Shown here in pieces: positions 10,948 to 23,885 of a DNA stretch of 64,000 nucleotides. Made by a program: the position numbers and the translations under genes. Positions within the stretch are counted from its first letter, which is position 1. Every line of letters begins with the position of its first letter. Location of the stretch: positions 135,375,639 to 135,439,638 of the forward strand of contig NC_133771.1 in the NCBI RefSeq assembly GCF_003597395.2, written 5' to 3'. The notes below the pieces were generated by a model. The model was given only the letters and a program-made list of their open reading frames with translations. It searched no databases and had not been told where the DNA came from. This stretch comes from Chelonoidis abingdonii (taxonomy: Eukaryota; Chordata; Testudines; Testudinidae).

Positions 10948-11685
10948 CAGAGGTGGGCAAACTACAGCCTACGGGCCACATCTGGCTCACAGGACCATCC
11001 TGCCCAGCCCCTGAGCTCCTGGCCTGGGAGGCTAGCCCCTGGCTCCTCCCCTACTGTCCCCTCTCCCCCACAGCCTCAGCTCGCTCTGCCACCAGCACAA
11101 TGCTCTGAGTGGCAGAGCTGTGAGCTTCTGGGGCAGAACAGCTGCAGAGCCCAGCCTGGCTCAGTGCTCTGTGCTGCGTGGTGGTGGTGGTGTGGCCCAG
11201 CTCCAGCCGGGTGGCATGGCTGTAGTGCCGCCAGCCACTGATGCTCCAGGCAGCATGGTAAGGGGGCAGGGAGTGGGGCAGTGGGTGGATAGAGGGCAGG
11301 GGAGTTCGGGGGTGGTGGTCAGGGGGCAGGGGTGTGGATAGGCATCAAGGGGGAAACAGGGGTTTGAATGGGGACAGGGGTCCTGGAGAGGGCAGTCAGG
11401 AAAGAGGGGGAGTTGGATGGGGCAGTAGGGGGCACTCAGGGGACAGGGAGAAGGGGTGGTTGGATGGGGTAGGGGTCTGGGGGGGGCTCTCAGGAATGAG
11501 AGGAAGAGTTGGATGGGGTAGTGGGGGTCCAGAGACAGGGAATGGGGGTGGGGGTGTGTGGATGGGGCAGGAGTCCTGGGCGGGGAGGGGGCAGATAGGA
11601 GATGAGGGCTAGGCCACACCCCCCACCCCTAACCAGCCCTCCATACAATTTATGAAACCCAATGTGGCCCTCAGGCCAAAAAGGA
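10948..11685 (+). mobile_element. hAT-like element with internal G-rich minisatellite, right end truncated
   Basis: Starts CAGAGGTGGGCAAACTAC, a hAT-type TIR (CAGGGGTGGGCAAAC class), followed by the GC-rich section typical of this repeat. From about 11250 to 11610 it holds a G-rich minisatellite of imperfect GGGGTAGGG/GGATGGGG-like units. The closing 'gtggccctcaggcc' section is present at about 11660, but the final TIR is replaced by a GGAA run. Long open frames here are a by-product of the skewed repeat. Confidence 0.65.
11250..11610. repeat. G-rich minisatellite
   Basis: Imperfect tandem units rich in GGGG and GGATGGGG on the plus strand, within the hAT-like element. Many runs of three or more G could allow G-quadruplex formation. 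Confidence 0.65.
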
Positions 11686-13221
11686 AGGAAGGAAGGAATT
11701 AATTTTATTACTCATGTGGGGGATATTCAGCTCTGTGCAGAGGGTCAGGAAAGGCCCCCCACCCCCCACAACAGTATCGCCAACCCCAGGTGTTCAAAAT
11801 CCATGAGTCAAGTTGTTCCAAAATCATGAGATTGGCTTAAAATCACAATATAGTACTTTAAAAAATAATAAATTGTGGGTTCTTTCATTTTCATTTTGGT
11901 TTTCGAACCTTTAGGGTGCACTTACATCACTTTTTCTAGCTTTTCCCCACAGTTGTGAGGGCTCTAAACTTACTTTTTAAAAAAATTAAAATGGAGATTC
12001 TCACATCATCACATGACTCCAAGAGCTGGGGCTTTAAGAAAAACACTAAATATAATGACACTCATGAGAGAAGGATTTAGTGGGACTTAACTGAAGCTTT
12101 TTGCACCAGAGTGAATTTCACCCTAGGTGAGTCACTAAGGGTCCATCCACACTGCATCTGAGAGCAAGTCTCCCAGCCTAAGTCCCCAGACTTATGCTAG
12201 TGCTCTAAAAAGAGCTGTGAAGACATTGTGGTTCAGGCTGGAGTTTGGGCTCAGAAACCTATGGGAGTGGGTAGGCTTGAAAGCCCAAGCTCTAGCCTGA
12301 GGCACAATGACAAGGTAAAGTCTACACAGCCATTTTTAGTGCACTAGTTTGAGTCCCATTAGCACAAATCCATGGAGCCAAGATGGGAGACTACATAGCC
12401 TTTGTGAAAGATCATCTTTCCAGCCTGCAGACTAGTCTCAGGTTATGGGCAGTGTCTGCTGATAGCACCTAATGGAGTTCCCATGCATGGTATGCTTTGG
12501 CTTCCAGGTGCTGTGCAGCAGTGGCACGCCCCACCGAAGAATGGGTTTATTGTATGTCTCTCAAGACCACAGCAAGCAAGATTATCTAATCTAACCTACC
12601 TACGGTACTTATATGGCTCTTGTTACCATCAGACCTGAGTGCCTTTTTCTCTCTTTTGCTGTGAAGGGTAATTCATTTTCCTTGTTATTACACTATTAAT
12701 AATTAAAATATGGGAGTTGGGCAGACCGAGGGATCAGATGTCTGAAAGCCCTGGGGTTCCCAGCCTGGGCCAGTCTTCATGAAATGGATGCCACGGAACT
12801 GTGGATCTGGAAGCTCATCCAGGACTTCCAGGCTCCCAGATTCCCAGCATGAAGCCTGGAGGCATGGAGAGCCCCAGCTTGAGCCAGGGTTCTCAGGGCT
12901 TCCATCTTGCAGCCTGGAAGCACTGAACACCCCAACCCAGAGGCAGTCCACCTAGCAGGGCAGGCCCAGATCCCCTGCAGCAGGGAAACCTGAACCCATT
13001 GGACCCTTGCCTATGGTTCACTGAAGTTTGTCAAACCTGATACATTTTCGCAAAACTTTTCAGGTTCAAGGGATTGACATTTCCTGATGAAACCCTGCTA
13101 TTACCCACTAGTTCGTGTGTGTTACATGCTCCCCTCTCTGTGCCCAATCCGCAGAGGATGCAAGACTGGGACAGCCACCAGTTAAAAAGCTTCTCTGTCC
13201 GTCAGTCAAACTGTATTGTTC
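11686..13221. other. Intergenic, degenerate repeats only
   Basis: Includes a stretch at about 12138-12370 with 'gtccatccacactg' and 'gtctacacagcc' ends that look like a worn TIR element, and an unassigned GC-rich block at 12710-13030. No exon recognised. Confidence 0.35.
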
Positions 13222-13380
13222 TATTCCCCAGTGTCTCAGGTCATGTCTACACTACAGACTTTGGTTAACACAAGTTACATTGGTGCACAGCTGCTGAAGT
13301 TTTGTATATCACTTGGGACTGCTTCCATCGGTGCTGCACGTACTCACCAGGAGCGCTTGTGTCGATGCAAAGTGCAGGGT
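13222..13380 (+). mobile_element. Left end of a Harbinger-like element
   Basis: Begins GTCATGTCTACACTACAG, the TIR sequence common to turtle Harbinger-type elements, and ends where an LTR-like block starts at about 13381. The rest of the same element appears to resume near 14035. Confidence 0.5.
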
Positions 13381-14034
13381 GTGATGTTACACACCACATT
13401 CTTCATAGAAATACTGTTACAATATGAATATGGCCTGACTAGGGATATATTTTATGCAAGCTGGGTTATGTGAAATATCATTGGAAAGGCTATGATTTGC
13501 TGAGTATGTTTATCCAATTTGTGTGCCTGTATCATTTCTGTATCTGAAGTTAGGAATATTGACTATGTAACAATTACAACTGTGTGTGTAGCTGGGGAAA
13601 TGCCCATCAGACAGTAAGCAATCAGCCTTAATGGGCCATTAGGAAAAGACAGTGAATCTTTGAAGATGTGGATCTCTCATCTTCCCTGGAGTTCCTTCCA
13701 GTGCGCATTGCAAATAAACCGTATTTCATGGTTGCTTGAACACTGCAAGGTCAGGTGATAAGGTCACCTGGTACAAAATATCACCTTGGACACTGCTGGT
13801 ATTTTTCCACTGGGAACAAAGGATTCCTGCCTTTTGTTGTTAGTAAACTTATTTCTTGCTTATAACATAACCCAGTTTGTGCAATTCGTATTTGGGGGGC
13901 AAGAAGCTGTGTATATCTCTCCTCACACTGAGGGAGAGGGTGATTTCTATGAGCTTGCACTGTGCAGATTTTTTCTATATAGTGCAAAACAATATTATTT
14001 TGGGTTTACTCCCCAAAGGAGGTGTGCACATGAG
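13381..14034 (+). mobile_element. Probable solo LTR nested in the Harbinger-like element
   Basis: About 650 bp with no coding capacity interrupts the Harbinger-like element. It carries an AATAAA-containing section near 13712 and an end of the type seen in turtle LTR retroelements. Exact ends and target duplication are unclear by eye. Confidence 0.4.
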
Positions 14035-16540
14035 TGTTGAGTAAATCCATGCGTTGATTCTTCCCACACAGTGCTGATTTCGGTCTGTGTCTGCAGCTGG
14101 GTGTGGCCTTCCCTGCGTATGTGCTTGAGGGCCTGGCACAGCAAGACCAGGATGAGGAAGCCCAGGGTGGTGGAATGGGCAAAACCACTGGGACCCCAAC
14201 ACCAGCACATCAGGTGGCATCCCAGATGTGGGGGGGTCCATCACACAGGGTATCATGAGTAGGTATCCCAGTATGCCTTGCACTACTGCCTGGTGCAATG
14301 CCTTTTGGGGAATTTTTGCAATGTGTTGTGGGGTAGAAATGAGTCATGCAGGTATCTCTGGGAGCCAGGAGTGAAGTTCCCAGCATGCATCATTCTACAT
14401 CCCATAATACCATCCTTAGCCCACATATTTTTTAAAATCCTACAAACTCCTGTTGCACTTTTTGGTCTCTGCCATCTCTGACAGAAGCTTGGAGCCCACA
14501 GAGCTCTGCACTATTCCCATGAATAATGCAAATACAGGACACATAAGTCTATATTGGCAGACCTGCAGGAGGCATTGCTCCAATGGGGGACATAAGGATT
14601 TCTTCTAGGACAGATTGCTGTTGGACTTAGTGAGAACCAGTTCAAAGTTGTTGTTGGCAATCATGGAGTAGCTGCAGCTGGTGGAACACTAGGTCTGGGC
14701 CCAAGAGATGAGCACTGACTGGTGGGATCCTATTGTAATCAGGCTTGGGATGATCAGCAGAGGCTGCAGAACTTTTGGATGCAGAAGGGAACATTCCTAG
14801 ATCTGTTTGCCAGCTTACCCTAGCCCTCCAGCACAGGGATTCCAAATTGAGAGCTGCATGGACAGTGGAGAAGAGAGCAGCAATCACATTCTAGAAGCCT
14901 GTCATGCCAGTTTGTTACCAATTAGTGGAAAATCATTTGTTGGAGACTCCACAGTGGGGGGGGGGCTGTTAATTGTCTTCTGCTACTCAGAACTGTGACT
15001 CTTGGCAATGTGCAGGATGTAGTGGATGGATTTGCAGCAATGAGGCTCCTGAAATGAGATGGGGTAATAGACAGCACACACATCCCTATTTTGGCGCCAG
15101 CTCACCTCACCACAGAGTGAATCACCAGAAAGGGCTGCTTTTCTCTGGTCATGCAAGTGTTGGTGGGTCGCTGAAGACGCTTCATCAGTATCAGTGTGGG
15201 TTGGTCAGGGAAGGCGCATGATGCTCATATCTTTAAGGACAAAGGACTGTTTAGAAAGCTGCAAGCGGGCACTTTCTTTCCTGACCAGTGGATTATCATT
15301 GGTGATGTTGAAATGCCAATAGTGAAACTGAGGGACCCAGGCTAGCCCTTGCTCCCCAGGTCATGAAGCCATACACTGGCCACCTCGACAGCACCAAGGA
15401 AAGATTCAACTACTGACTCAACAGCTGCCGAATGACATTTAAATAGACTTTTGGTAGACTGAAAGGGCACTGGTGATGTTTACTCACTAGATTGGATCTC
15501 AGTGAAAACAATATCCCAAAGGTTACAGCTGTGTGGTGTATCCTATGTAACAGCTGTGAGGCAAAGGGAGGAAAGCTGCCATCAGGGTGGAGGTGAAGTG
15601 GCTGGCTGCTGAGTTTGAACAGCCCAACACAAGGGTCAGCACAAGAGCTCAGTGTGGAGCTATGCAGTTGAGGCAGGCTTTGAAAGAGCACTAGATTGGT
15701 CAGCCTCACTTGTTTTCTGTACGGGATGGTTTGCTGGGCCTGAAGCTTTAGTGTTGCTAGAAATGATGTGAGGCTTGCTGTACATTTATGACTGTGTGTT
15801 TTACTGAAGCTATGAATTATGCAGTTCTTGCCATACATTCATAAATATTAGATGGTGTGTTTTACTGGATTTATGATTTATGTGGTGCTTGCTGTGCACT
15901 GATAAATATTACCATGGTGTGTTACTGAAGCTATGAATTATGCAGTGCTTGCTGTCCATTGATAAATACTAGACTCTGTGTGTTACTGAAGCTGTGAATT
16001 ACATGGTTCTTGCTGTACATTGATAAGTATGACTGGTTGCTTTCCTGAACCTAACAGTTCCGCGGTGCTGTACAGTTACAAGTAGTGGGTGCATTGAGTA
16101 ACACTATGCATCTTGCAATATGTGTTGTGAACTAAGAAAGATATTGAAATGTATTGAGTGGCAAAACCAGTGCAGAAAAACGACGTGCATAAAACAACAG
16201 GCAATGCCATACTAACTTTTAAAGTAGCTTAATGGAATAGAACTTTAAAATTGGAAAGGCAGCAAACATTTCTGCCCATTTCAGTGCACAAATGTAGGCC
16301 GTTGTGCTTACACATACACAAACAACAGTTCTCAGAGGGCAGGGATGTGGTTTTTCTTGCTGTCCCCAAGCATGGCATGGTGGGAGTAAAGGATGCTGCT
16401 GGTGATGCCACATGGTATGTTGGGAGATGGCGGGAGCTGCTACCACGGAGTTCTCAGAGGGTGAGAGTTCTGGGATTTTTGGACCTGTAGGTCAACCAAG
16501 GTCTGAAGCATTTGGGTTTGCTGCCTGAGAAGACCCATTA
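14035..16540 (+). pseudogene. Decayed PIF/Harbinger transposon with transposase relic
   Basis: On the plus strand at about 15205-15370 the frame encodes a DAHIFKDKGLFRKLQAGTFF-like stretch followed by GDVEMPIVKLRDPG, then a stop. Slightly downstream, in shifted frames, are PYTGHLDS-like and ERFNY-like remnants. These resemble the DDE domain of Harbinger-family transposases abundant in reptiles. Frameshifts and stops show it is dead. The piece at 13222-13380 is likely its left end. The family call rests on my recognition of this motif series. A profile search with the DDE_Tnp_4 family would confirm or refute it. Confidence 0.55.
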
Positions 16541-16550
16541 TGTTCTAGTG

Positions 16551-16770
16551 CAGGGGTCGGCAACCTTTCGGAAGTGCTCTGCCAAGTCTTCATTTATTCA
16601 CTCAAATTTAAGGTTTTGGGTGCCAGTAAAAATTTTAATGTCTTTAGAAGGTCTCTTTTTGTAAGTCTATAATATATAACTAAACTGTTGTTGTATGTAA
16701 AGTAAATAAGTTTTTTAAAATGTTTAAGAAACTTCATTTAAAATAAAATTAAAATGCACTGTACCTGGTT
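16551..16770 (+). mobile_element. hAT-like MITE (CAGGGGTCGGCAACC family), 3' truncated
   Basis: Starts CAGGGGTCGGCAACC and matches the complete copy at 55821-56129 across about 220 bp, including the shared section 'agtctataatatataactaaact'. The right TIR is missing. Confidence 0.75.
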
Positions 16771-18640
16771 GTGAGGGCCACCTGGGGCTTGGCTATCTTG
16801 CATGATATTTCCCTGATCAAACATGGCTGTAAAGAGTGGAGTTCGCAGACACACTGTTCATCACACCTTAATGGTCAGTTCTGTGTTAGCTGTTAAACCC
16901 CAGCCAGACTCTACATTGATTGCTAGCGTTGTGTTACCTGACTTGACTCTTCACAGACATCAGGTTCAAACACAATCGAATATTGTAATGAAGCCAAGTC
17001 TTTGGAGATGTCAGCCTGTGCAGAACACAGCTGTCCACCATCTAAGGGATACTAAGAATCCATTACTGCTTTAAAAGCAAGGAAAGCATCATATATAGTG
17101 TGTGAAATCCTAGCTTCATGGAAGCCAGTGGCAAAAGTCACAATGACTTCAACAGGGATAGAATTTCAACCAGATTATTGTTTATCCAGACATTGATGGA
17201 CTGGAAAAACACCCATTCGTTGATTTTGTTTAATATGTTGTCAATGTCCTACACAATTTACATTTCATGTAACTTTTTCCAGGCAACAGGCCAAGTGTTT
17301 AAATGTCTATACCTAACGTCCATATTTAGGCATACATATAAATGCCCAATTTTTTCATAGGTACTTACCATCCACAACTCCCTTTGGCTTCAGTGGAACC
17401 TACGGATGCTCAACAGTTTTAAAAAACAGGCCTTTTATACTTAGTGGCTTAGATATGGATGGATGTACTTTAGGCACCCAAACTGAACACTTTTTGCTAT
17501 TGTGGCTATTTATGATTTGCACTTATTCAACATAACTACATAATAAAGCACACTATATGGCATTGTCTAGGCTATACCACCACACAGCCAACCCAGACTT
17601 ATAAAGAAATATTTGCATTGTTTAGATTGCTGAGGGAACTATATCTTTGAATTGCCCAGTTTCTTGTGGGTTTAAATGTCAGATTTAGCTCTGTATTAAT
17701 TTGGTTCTGCATTGAAAATATATATACACACACTCCCCACCCCTACTCCCATTCCCTCCTGGGGTTTATGCAAGCTGTACAGTAACTCTTTTGTTCAGAC
17801 ACGCAGTCATGAACCTGTTTTTGATCAGGAATTTTTACCACAGCTCTTGTTGGCTCAGAAAAGGGTTTATATATGCTAGAAATGTCCTGTATCTGGAAGG
17901 AATAATTACATCTCTGTAGTACAACACATTATATTCTGGCTGAGAGATGTTAACCGTTTCCTGTCTAAGCCCTTTGAGAAGTTGGACTCCTGACTAAGGA
18001 GAGTTGTTGGCTATTGTGACAGTATCGAGTATATTCTATTTCTCCCCTTTCTCAATGTGATTTTCAGTGTCAGTCAAAGATGTTTTGGTCACCCTCCAGG
18101 ATTAATTTTAAAGGAACTTTTAAATCTTCCTCTCTTGTGAGGAAGGGTTTTGCCACACAGTTCAATGAATCACTGCAAAGCTGCTTTCGTCATTTATTAC
18201 TTAGTGCTTGTCCTCATCTAACTTGTCACACAGCTGGAGACCCTGCAGAGGCAGCAGCCTCTGTCACAGGCTTCAGCTGTAACCAAATCAACTGACAAAA
18301 TATCAAACCAATCAAATCCTGCCTTAAAATCCACCTCTGGGAAGCCCACAAACATCAACCATACCAGTAAAAATGTTTCTAGCAACCCTTTATTAAAATG
18401 CAGAACAACCAAACAGAAAGAAATGCCAAGTTAGCCTCATCCTGTGGGATTCCTGGTGTGTTTTGTCTCCAGTCTTTGTCTACCTGTTTATGCTGTGAGG
18501 GACTGCAGGGCAGGAGCTGTATCTTCCAATGTGTCTTTCACATGGCTGAGTGCAGCCATTTTCTCAAGCCCCATATTTTTGGTCCATTGCTAAATCTTGC
18601 TGCATCTTCCTACACAACAGCTGGGAGGGGGGTCCCAGCC
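16771..18640. other. Intergenic, nothing recognised
   Basis: AT-rich with short open frames of no recognisable family. It includes a palindromic element at 17102-17169. Confidence 0.4.
17102..17169. repeat. Short palindromic element (gtgaaatcct family)
   Basis: Ends GTGAAATCCTAGC and, reversed, GTTGAAATTCTATCCC form the inverted repeat. It is more diverged than the copy at 9732. Confidence 0.45.
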
Positions 18641-18644
18641 TTTC

Positions 18645-18990
18645 CTTTCTATTCACATCCATACCCCAACCAGAATCTTATCAGCGCACATCTTGATTAC
18701 TGCAACCTTCTCCCTTCTAGCCTTAAACTGCTGTAACCTTGCACCCTGGCCGAGGTCCTGTCAGAATGCTGCTGCTAAGGTCACCTTCCTAGCCTGTCAT
18801 TCTGTCAGATCACCCCCATCTTTGAGTCCTACCAGTGATGCCCCCCCTTTTCCACTGGATCACATGCAAGCGTCTCATGCTTATTTTCAAAGCCTCTCAC
18901 AATTTAGCTCCCCTTGACCAATCCACTGTAACCAGAGTGCACTGTCAGCCTTTTCCATTGGCTCCTCCAGCCTTGATTGACTGCTTGACC
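18645..18990 (+). pseudogene. Non-LTR retrotransposon (L2/CR1-like) reverse-transcriptase tail relic
   Basis: In shifting frames the plus strand encodes HLDYCN, then a QNAAAK stretch, then an FKASHNLAPL-like stretch. This is the order seen at the C-terminal end of L2/CR1-type reverse transcriptases (DYCN..., VQNAAAR..., FK...YKALHGLAP). Several frameshifts are present. The clade is uncertain. Confidence 0.5.
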
Positions 18991-21840
18991 CCTTCTCCCT
19001 CAAATATCTTCACTGTGTCGCCCATACCACCCATGTGTGGCACACTCTTGACACAAAAAAATCTGTCAGGCCACTATTGCCTGAGCCTTCATATCCCTTA
19101 TTTAGATGTAGAACTATCTAGTCACACACATTTCGGACCAGATAGCCGGATGCTAGGAATATTAGCCTCCATAAAGAACACACTCAATTCTGAAAGAGTC
19201 CATGCCTAGTTACTTTTGTTCTAACTGGCCTGGGAATTGTGTCCTGCTAGAACTTTCAATAAGTTCTTTTCCAGAGGATAAATATTTGTAACCCGTCCAC
19301 CCGCCATATCAGTATATGCTGGCTGTGACTGAGAACTGCCCGAGTAATCACTGACCCCATTTCTATTTCAGTCACACAACATGCTCCAGGATATGAAGTA
19401 ACATGGCAAATCCATTGCACTGTGGCATCAGACAATCTGTTTTCAAGCTGGAATGGACTCAGAAACCACCCTTCTGTCTGTGCGCTGCAGGATAAATAAT
19501 CAAGTTGCAACTTCACCCTGATCCAGGAACCTCTTTGTGCCAACTGGCAGAGAGCACGGGGGGCACAGCATTATACAGGGATTCCCCCCAGGTCAAGTAT
19601 ATGGATAATAATTCACCGGAAGGTGGAATAAAAGGTCTCTACTGAGAGCCAATAGCCCACTGTCCATCACCAGGAGGTGACATGCCTGGGACAGGTTCTG
19701 TTCAGGCAAGAGGCAGTAGATGCTTCTCTCTCTGGCTGGTCATTGTGTGTGTCACACTACAAGCCCATTTGCGTAGGGAGCCAGCAACTAATCAAGAGTG
19801 AAAAGTCGAGATGAGACTGTGAAATCTGCTGAAAAGCACACGCAGCAGGAGGGGTTTGTGTGTTCCAGTTTATGAGTAAAGTTCAAATGACTGTTTGGAT
19901 GTATCTGGGGTTGCGAGGAGACTGTGAGCGGCCAGTGGCACAGGGGCTGGATGCTCCAAGGAGATGCTCGGAGGGCTGGAGTGTGCCTAACACTAACCGG
20001 CAGAGGGACAGTGGACTCTGCATAGGCTGAAAGGGAAATGCTTGAGTGGCCCATGGCCAGTGGAGTTGGGGAGCTGACCCACAGCAGGCACAGACAAGCT
20101 TCCCCAAGTTAAGGGCAGGTGGGAGCAAGGTGCCACACACTCCTGGGTACTCCGAAGAAACATCGCAAGGCGGGGAGGACATCCCAACATTTTCATTTTG
20201 CCCTCATGCTCCATCAGGACAGCACAGATGACATTGCAATGCATTGCTGTGTCATACCACGGGGATGCCATCAATACAATCAGTACATTTGGGACAGGAG
20301 AGCTTGCAGGGATTGGGACTTAACCTCCTCAGCGTGAAATCTAGGATGGGTGGCAACCCAAGCAGAGCCGCCACCTACCCAAGTGACAGAGAGCGGGACA
20401 GATGTAAAATGCATCAGGATGTAAATTCTAGTTCTTTGTTTTGAAGAAGCGTTTCTTTTCCCTTTGGTCAACTACTTTTCAGCATATTTGCCCTTCTGGC
20501 TGCTTACCCACTGGAAGACCTGTCACAAAATAGCTGGCAATTCCCTTGCTGATAGAGTGGTGGCGGTGAAACTGTGGTTGACTGTTTGCCAAACAGTATT
20601 CCAATAGGACTGTTGCTAGTTGTATCACATATGGTTGTTCTGAAGCTGTCTATTTAGAATGGCAGCAATGGCCATTGTTCCTATCATGGCCATTCAGGTA
20701 GTCTAGCTAAAAGTCAATGCTAATTTCTTTCTGTCATACTTTGCTAATATGGAGATTGTGCCTTTTTATGGGCAGGGAGGGACATGAGGAGAGGGAAAGG
20801 GTCTTTTGTTTTTGTGTATAATGTTTAAAATGGTAACTATAGGCCCCATTCCTACAATCTGACCTATACAGGCAGACCCCTGCACCTATGCAGAGTTGAC
20901 TTTACTGGAAGGCTCATGTAAGGATCAGCCAATGAGAATCGGTATTACTTTCTTGGCATGGAGTTATAACATGTTTATACACAGGACAGCCCACAGAGGT
21001 CAGCTAGCTGGCCACCACCACTGCTAGCTGATGGATTTAGAACTATTCGTAGGCATCAGAATTTCATTTCCATAGGTCCTGCATTCCGCTGTTGCTGGGT
21101 ATCATTGCAAAGCACCTTTTGCTCTTTGGTGTGCTTCCAGAAGAAGCAAGATTATTTATTTTCAAACAGAATGATTCTACTTTTTATCTAGGAGTGTATA
21201 GTTAAAGCCAATGTGATCTCATTATCTCTTCCTCTCTAATCATTTCAATTATTGGAAATAACTGACGACAATTAAAGTGTTCAATTTCAATGTAATTTCT
21301 GGCCTCTTTTTTATAATACTTGGCAGTCTCAAAGAAGCGCTGTCAACTTTAAAGTCATACTTCAGTCTGACATTTTTTATGTACAGTTCATGATAACTGC
21401 AAAATTAGAACAAATTATGTTTCTCTATTTTTCCAGTTTGTTACTTTTTGCATTAGAGTGCACTTCAGTATAATGAGTTTCACTATTTCCTCTGTACTGT
21501 CTTTTTAGCTAGCCAGTTTCTCCTGGTATTTGCGTGGTTCTTTCACACACCAATTGGGGAGGAACAAAGCATTTTAAAAGCTAAGACAATGTAATTGTAA
21601 TGCCTCAAAATTGGAAGAGGCACTCCAGGGAATGCATAGAAAGAACCTACTTTTAATATTTTTTTGACTGATTGCTTGTCGTTCTGGTTGATACTATGTC
21701 TTTCAATTTAGAAGTGTGCTTTGCTTAAAATACAATTAGCAAATGCTTTAGGAACTGTGGCATTTTATTTGAGTGCCTTAATAGGACCACGTAACTCAGC
21801 TCATGAGAAATCAGGTGATGGCAAATTCTGTTGGCACAGT
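18991..21840. other. Intergenic, nothing recognised
   Basis: No exon, RNA gene or identifiable repeat stands out. The 21000-21800 section is AT-rich and without obvious repeats. I could not judge its conservation. Confidence 0.35.
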
Positions 21841-21849
21841 TGTTTGCTC

Positions 21850-22330
21850 TCCCAGGTATTCGTACATACTCTGAGTTAATTAATAAGTAAAAAGTGATTT
21901 TATTAAATCCAGAAAGTAGGATTTAAGTGGTTCCAAGTAGTAACAGACAGAACAAAGTAAGTCACCAAGCAAAATAAAATAAAATGTGCAAATCTATATC
22001 TAATCAAACAGAATACAGATAATCTCACCCTCAGAGATGCTTCAGTAAGTTTTTTCCTCAGACTGGACACCTTCCAGGCCTGGGCACAATTCTTTCCCCT
22101 GGTACAGCTCTTGTTCCAGCTCAGGTGGTAGCTAGGGGATTCTTCATGATGGCTCCAGCAGGCAGCTCAGCTATCATCCAGCAGTTTGAGGTTTTATAAA
22201 CGGGTTTGGTTTTGGGCTTTCTGCAGGAGGAAGGCTCATTGATCTGACTAACCACTGCAGCTATGTGAATAATGTTAATCAAATAATTATAAAAAATATC
22301 TCTGTGATGAGCTCCTGTAGCAGTTCCATC
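21850..22330. mobile_element. Possible retroelement (LTR-like) fragment
   Basis: The stretch with 'gtgattttattaaat' and 'aagtaggatttaagtggttcc' resembles an interspersed retroelement repeat known to me from turtles. Boundaries were not resolved. Confidence 0.35.
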
Positions 22331-22664
22331 CGCAGACAGGTAGGGCCACCAGAATGAGGCAATGGTTGCTGAAAAGTGGGGTGTCTGACACATTAGAAAC
22401 TGAGATATGCAAATTATCTTCAAAGCTATGCAAAGTAGTTTGCCAGAGCCATAGCTGTGTGCTTACTCTGCCTTTCCGAAAAGCCAGCAAAATCAGGAGC
22501 TGGACTCACAATCTCCCTCTCTCTCACTCACAGCTCAGCTGACATCACAATAAGAATTGTGGGGAACTACAAAATTTGCCGTGCACGTGCTCAGCAGCTT
22601 TACCTGTGAGGTCACTTCTTCCTTCTGAGAATGGGCCTCGTTCTCATGCAAAGAGGGTGATGGT

Positions 22665-23700
22665 CCAATGCTTAGGGCAGTAGTCTGGGACTTGGCAGAA
22701 CTGGATTGAATTCCCTGCTCTGTCACAGGCTTCTTGGGTGACCTTGGGCCCAGACCCTCCAAGGTAGTTAGGTGCTGCTCTGCTGAACCTTGAAATGCCT
22801 ATGCCCAGGTGTCCTGATGGCCAGTGGAGTCTCAGCCCTGAGTTCGGCACCCAGGCTCCCCGTACTGTAGACAGGGAGATGTAGGCATCTAAGGAAGGAG
22901 TTTTCAGAAGCTGGCAGCCACCAAAGCGAGCCAGGAGTGAAATGCTGAGACAGAGGGGGAGAGAAGATGGGAGTAGGCACCTAAGGAGCTGACCTAGGAT
23001 GCCTGGTTGATGGGCCTGAGACAGGCACCTCCCTCTGCTCCGGATCCTCTGTGGTGAACCCTCTCGTGGAGCAAAGCACCTAAGCCAGCTCAGTTGCTGA
23101 GGCAGCCTACACCCTAGAAGCCAAAACCGCCTGTCTCCTGCTCAATACTTCTCTTACCTCACCCTACTTTGCCCTGTACTCCTGTGTGTCTTTTGTAGGG
23201 ATGCTTTGCTTCCCCTCCACCTATCAGTGACTTGCCTCCAGCCCTCCTGATACAGGGGCTGGCAGGTAACAGGTGTGCTCTAAGCACGCCTATGGAATCA
23301 GGCCCTACTGACAAGACAGGGGTGTGTTTGTGGGGGGGCACCTAGTTTGAGAATTCTGCTTTGGCTTGAGCTAGGGCTCTGAGCAGCTTGCTAGCTGTCA
23401 GGTGGAGTCAGCGCTTAGGTGGCATTGCAAACGCCACCTGCCAGAAATGTAGGCATCTAGGGGATGTGGACACCTATGAAGTTAGTGGCAGCTGAGTGGC
23501 AGCTTTGAAAATAGCCATGGCACCTAAATAGCGGGCTAGACAGCTAGTCTCCTAAGTATCTTTAAGGATCTGGGCCTTAGTCTTTCTTGGTGCTCCTCTG
23601 TAAAATGGGGACAATGGCACTTACCTCACAGCAGTGTTGTGAGGCTAAATACAATACAGACTGTGAGGTGCTGGTGATGGGACCAGATAAGAACCCATGA
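22665..23700 (+). repeat. CORE-SINE (MIR-type) split by a TIR insertion
   Basis: The 5' half (to about 22746) ends in CTTGGGTGACCTTGGG. The 3' half resumes at about 23577 with 'ttagtctttcttggtgctcctctgtaaaatgggg' and runs into 'tcacagcagtgttgtgaggc'. Together they follow MIR-type SINE order, with an 830-bp TIR element inserted between them. Confidence 0.6.
22747..23576. mobile_element. TIR element (GGCCCAGATCCT family), long copy
   Basis: Left end GGCCCAGACCCTCCAAGG and reversed right end GGCCCAGATCCTTAAAG form the TIRs. It is 830 bp with no transposase. Shorter relatives are at 35984-36068 and 44413-44480. The superfamily is not settled. Confidence 0.6.
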
Positions 23701-23738
23701 AAGCTGGAATCCTGAGTCTGTTCAACTGGGTGTGGAAG

Positions 23739-23885
23739 CAGTGCTTAATTTGTAACGAAAGAGGTGCCAGGGCTCAAGCAATTCTTTTACATTCATAACT
23801 GATGCGCCAAGCCTAGGGGGGCCAGGGCTAGGAACTGCCAACCTTAGAGGTGCCGGGGCTCAGCCCTGCCACAAATTACGCACTG
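23739..23885. mobile_element. hAT-type MITE (CAGTGCTTAATTTGT family)
   Basis: A 147-bp element with ends CAGTGCTTAATTTGT and, reversed, CAGTGCGTAATTTGT. It is flanked by a 7-of-8 matching duplication, TGTGGAAG at 23731-23738 and TGTGGGAG at 23886-23893. Confidence 0.8.

Noticed and set aside
11161..11619. Long opposing open frames (152 and 92 codons)
   Set aside because: They lie in a G-rich minisatellite and translate to low-complexity Pro/His/Ser or Gly-rich sequence. Compositional artefacts.
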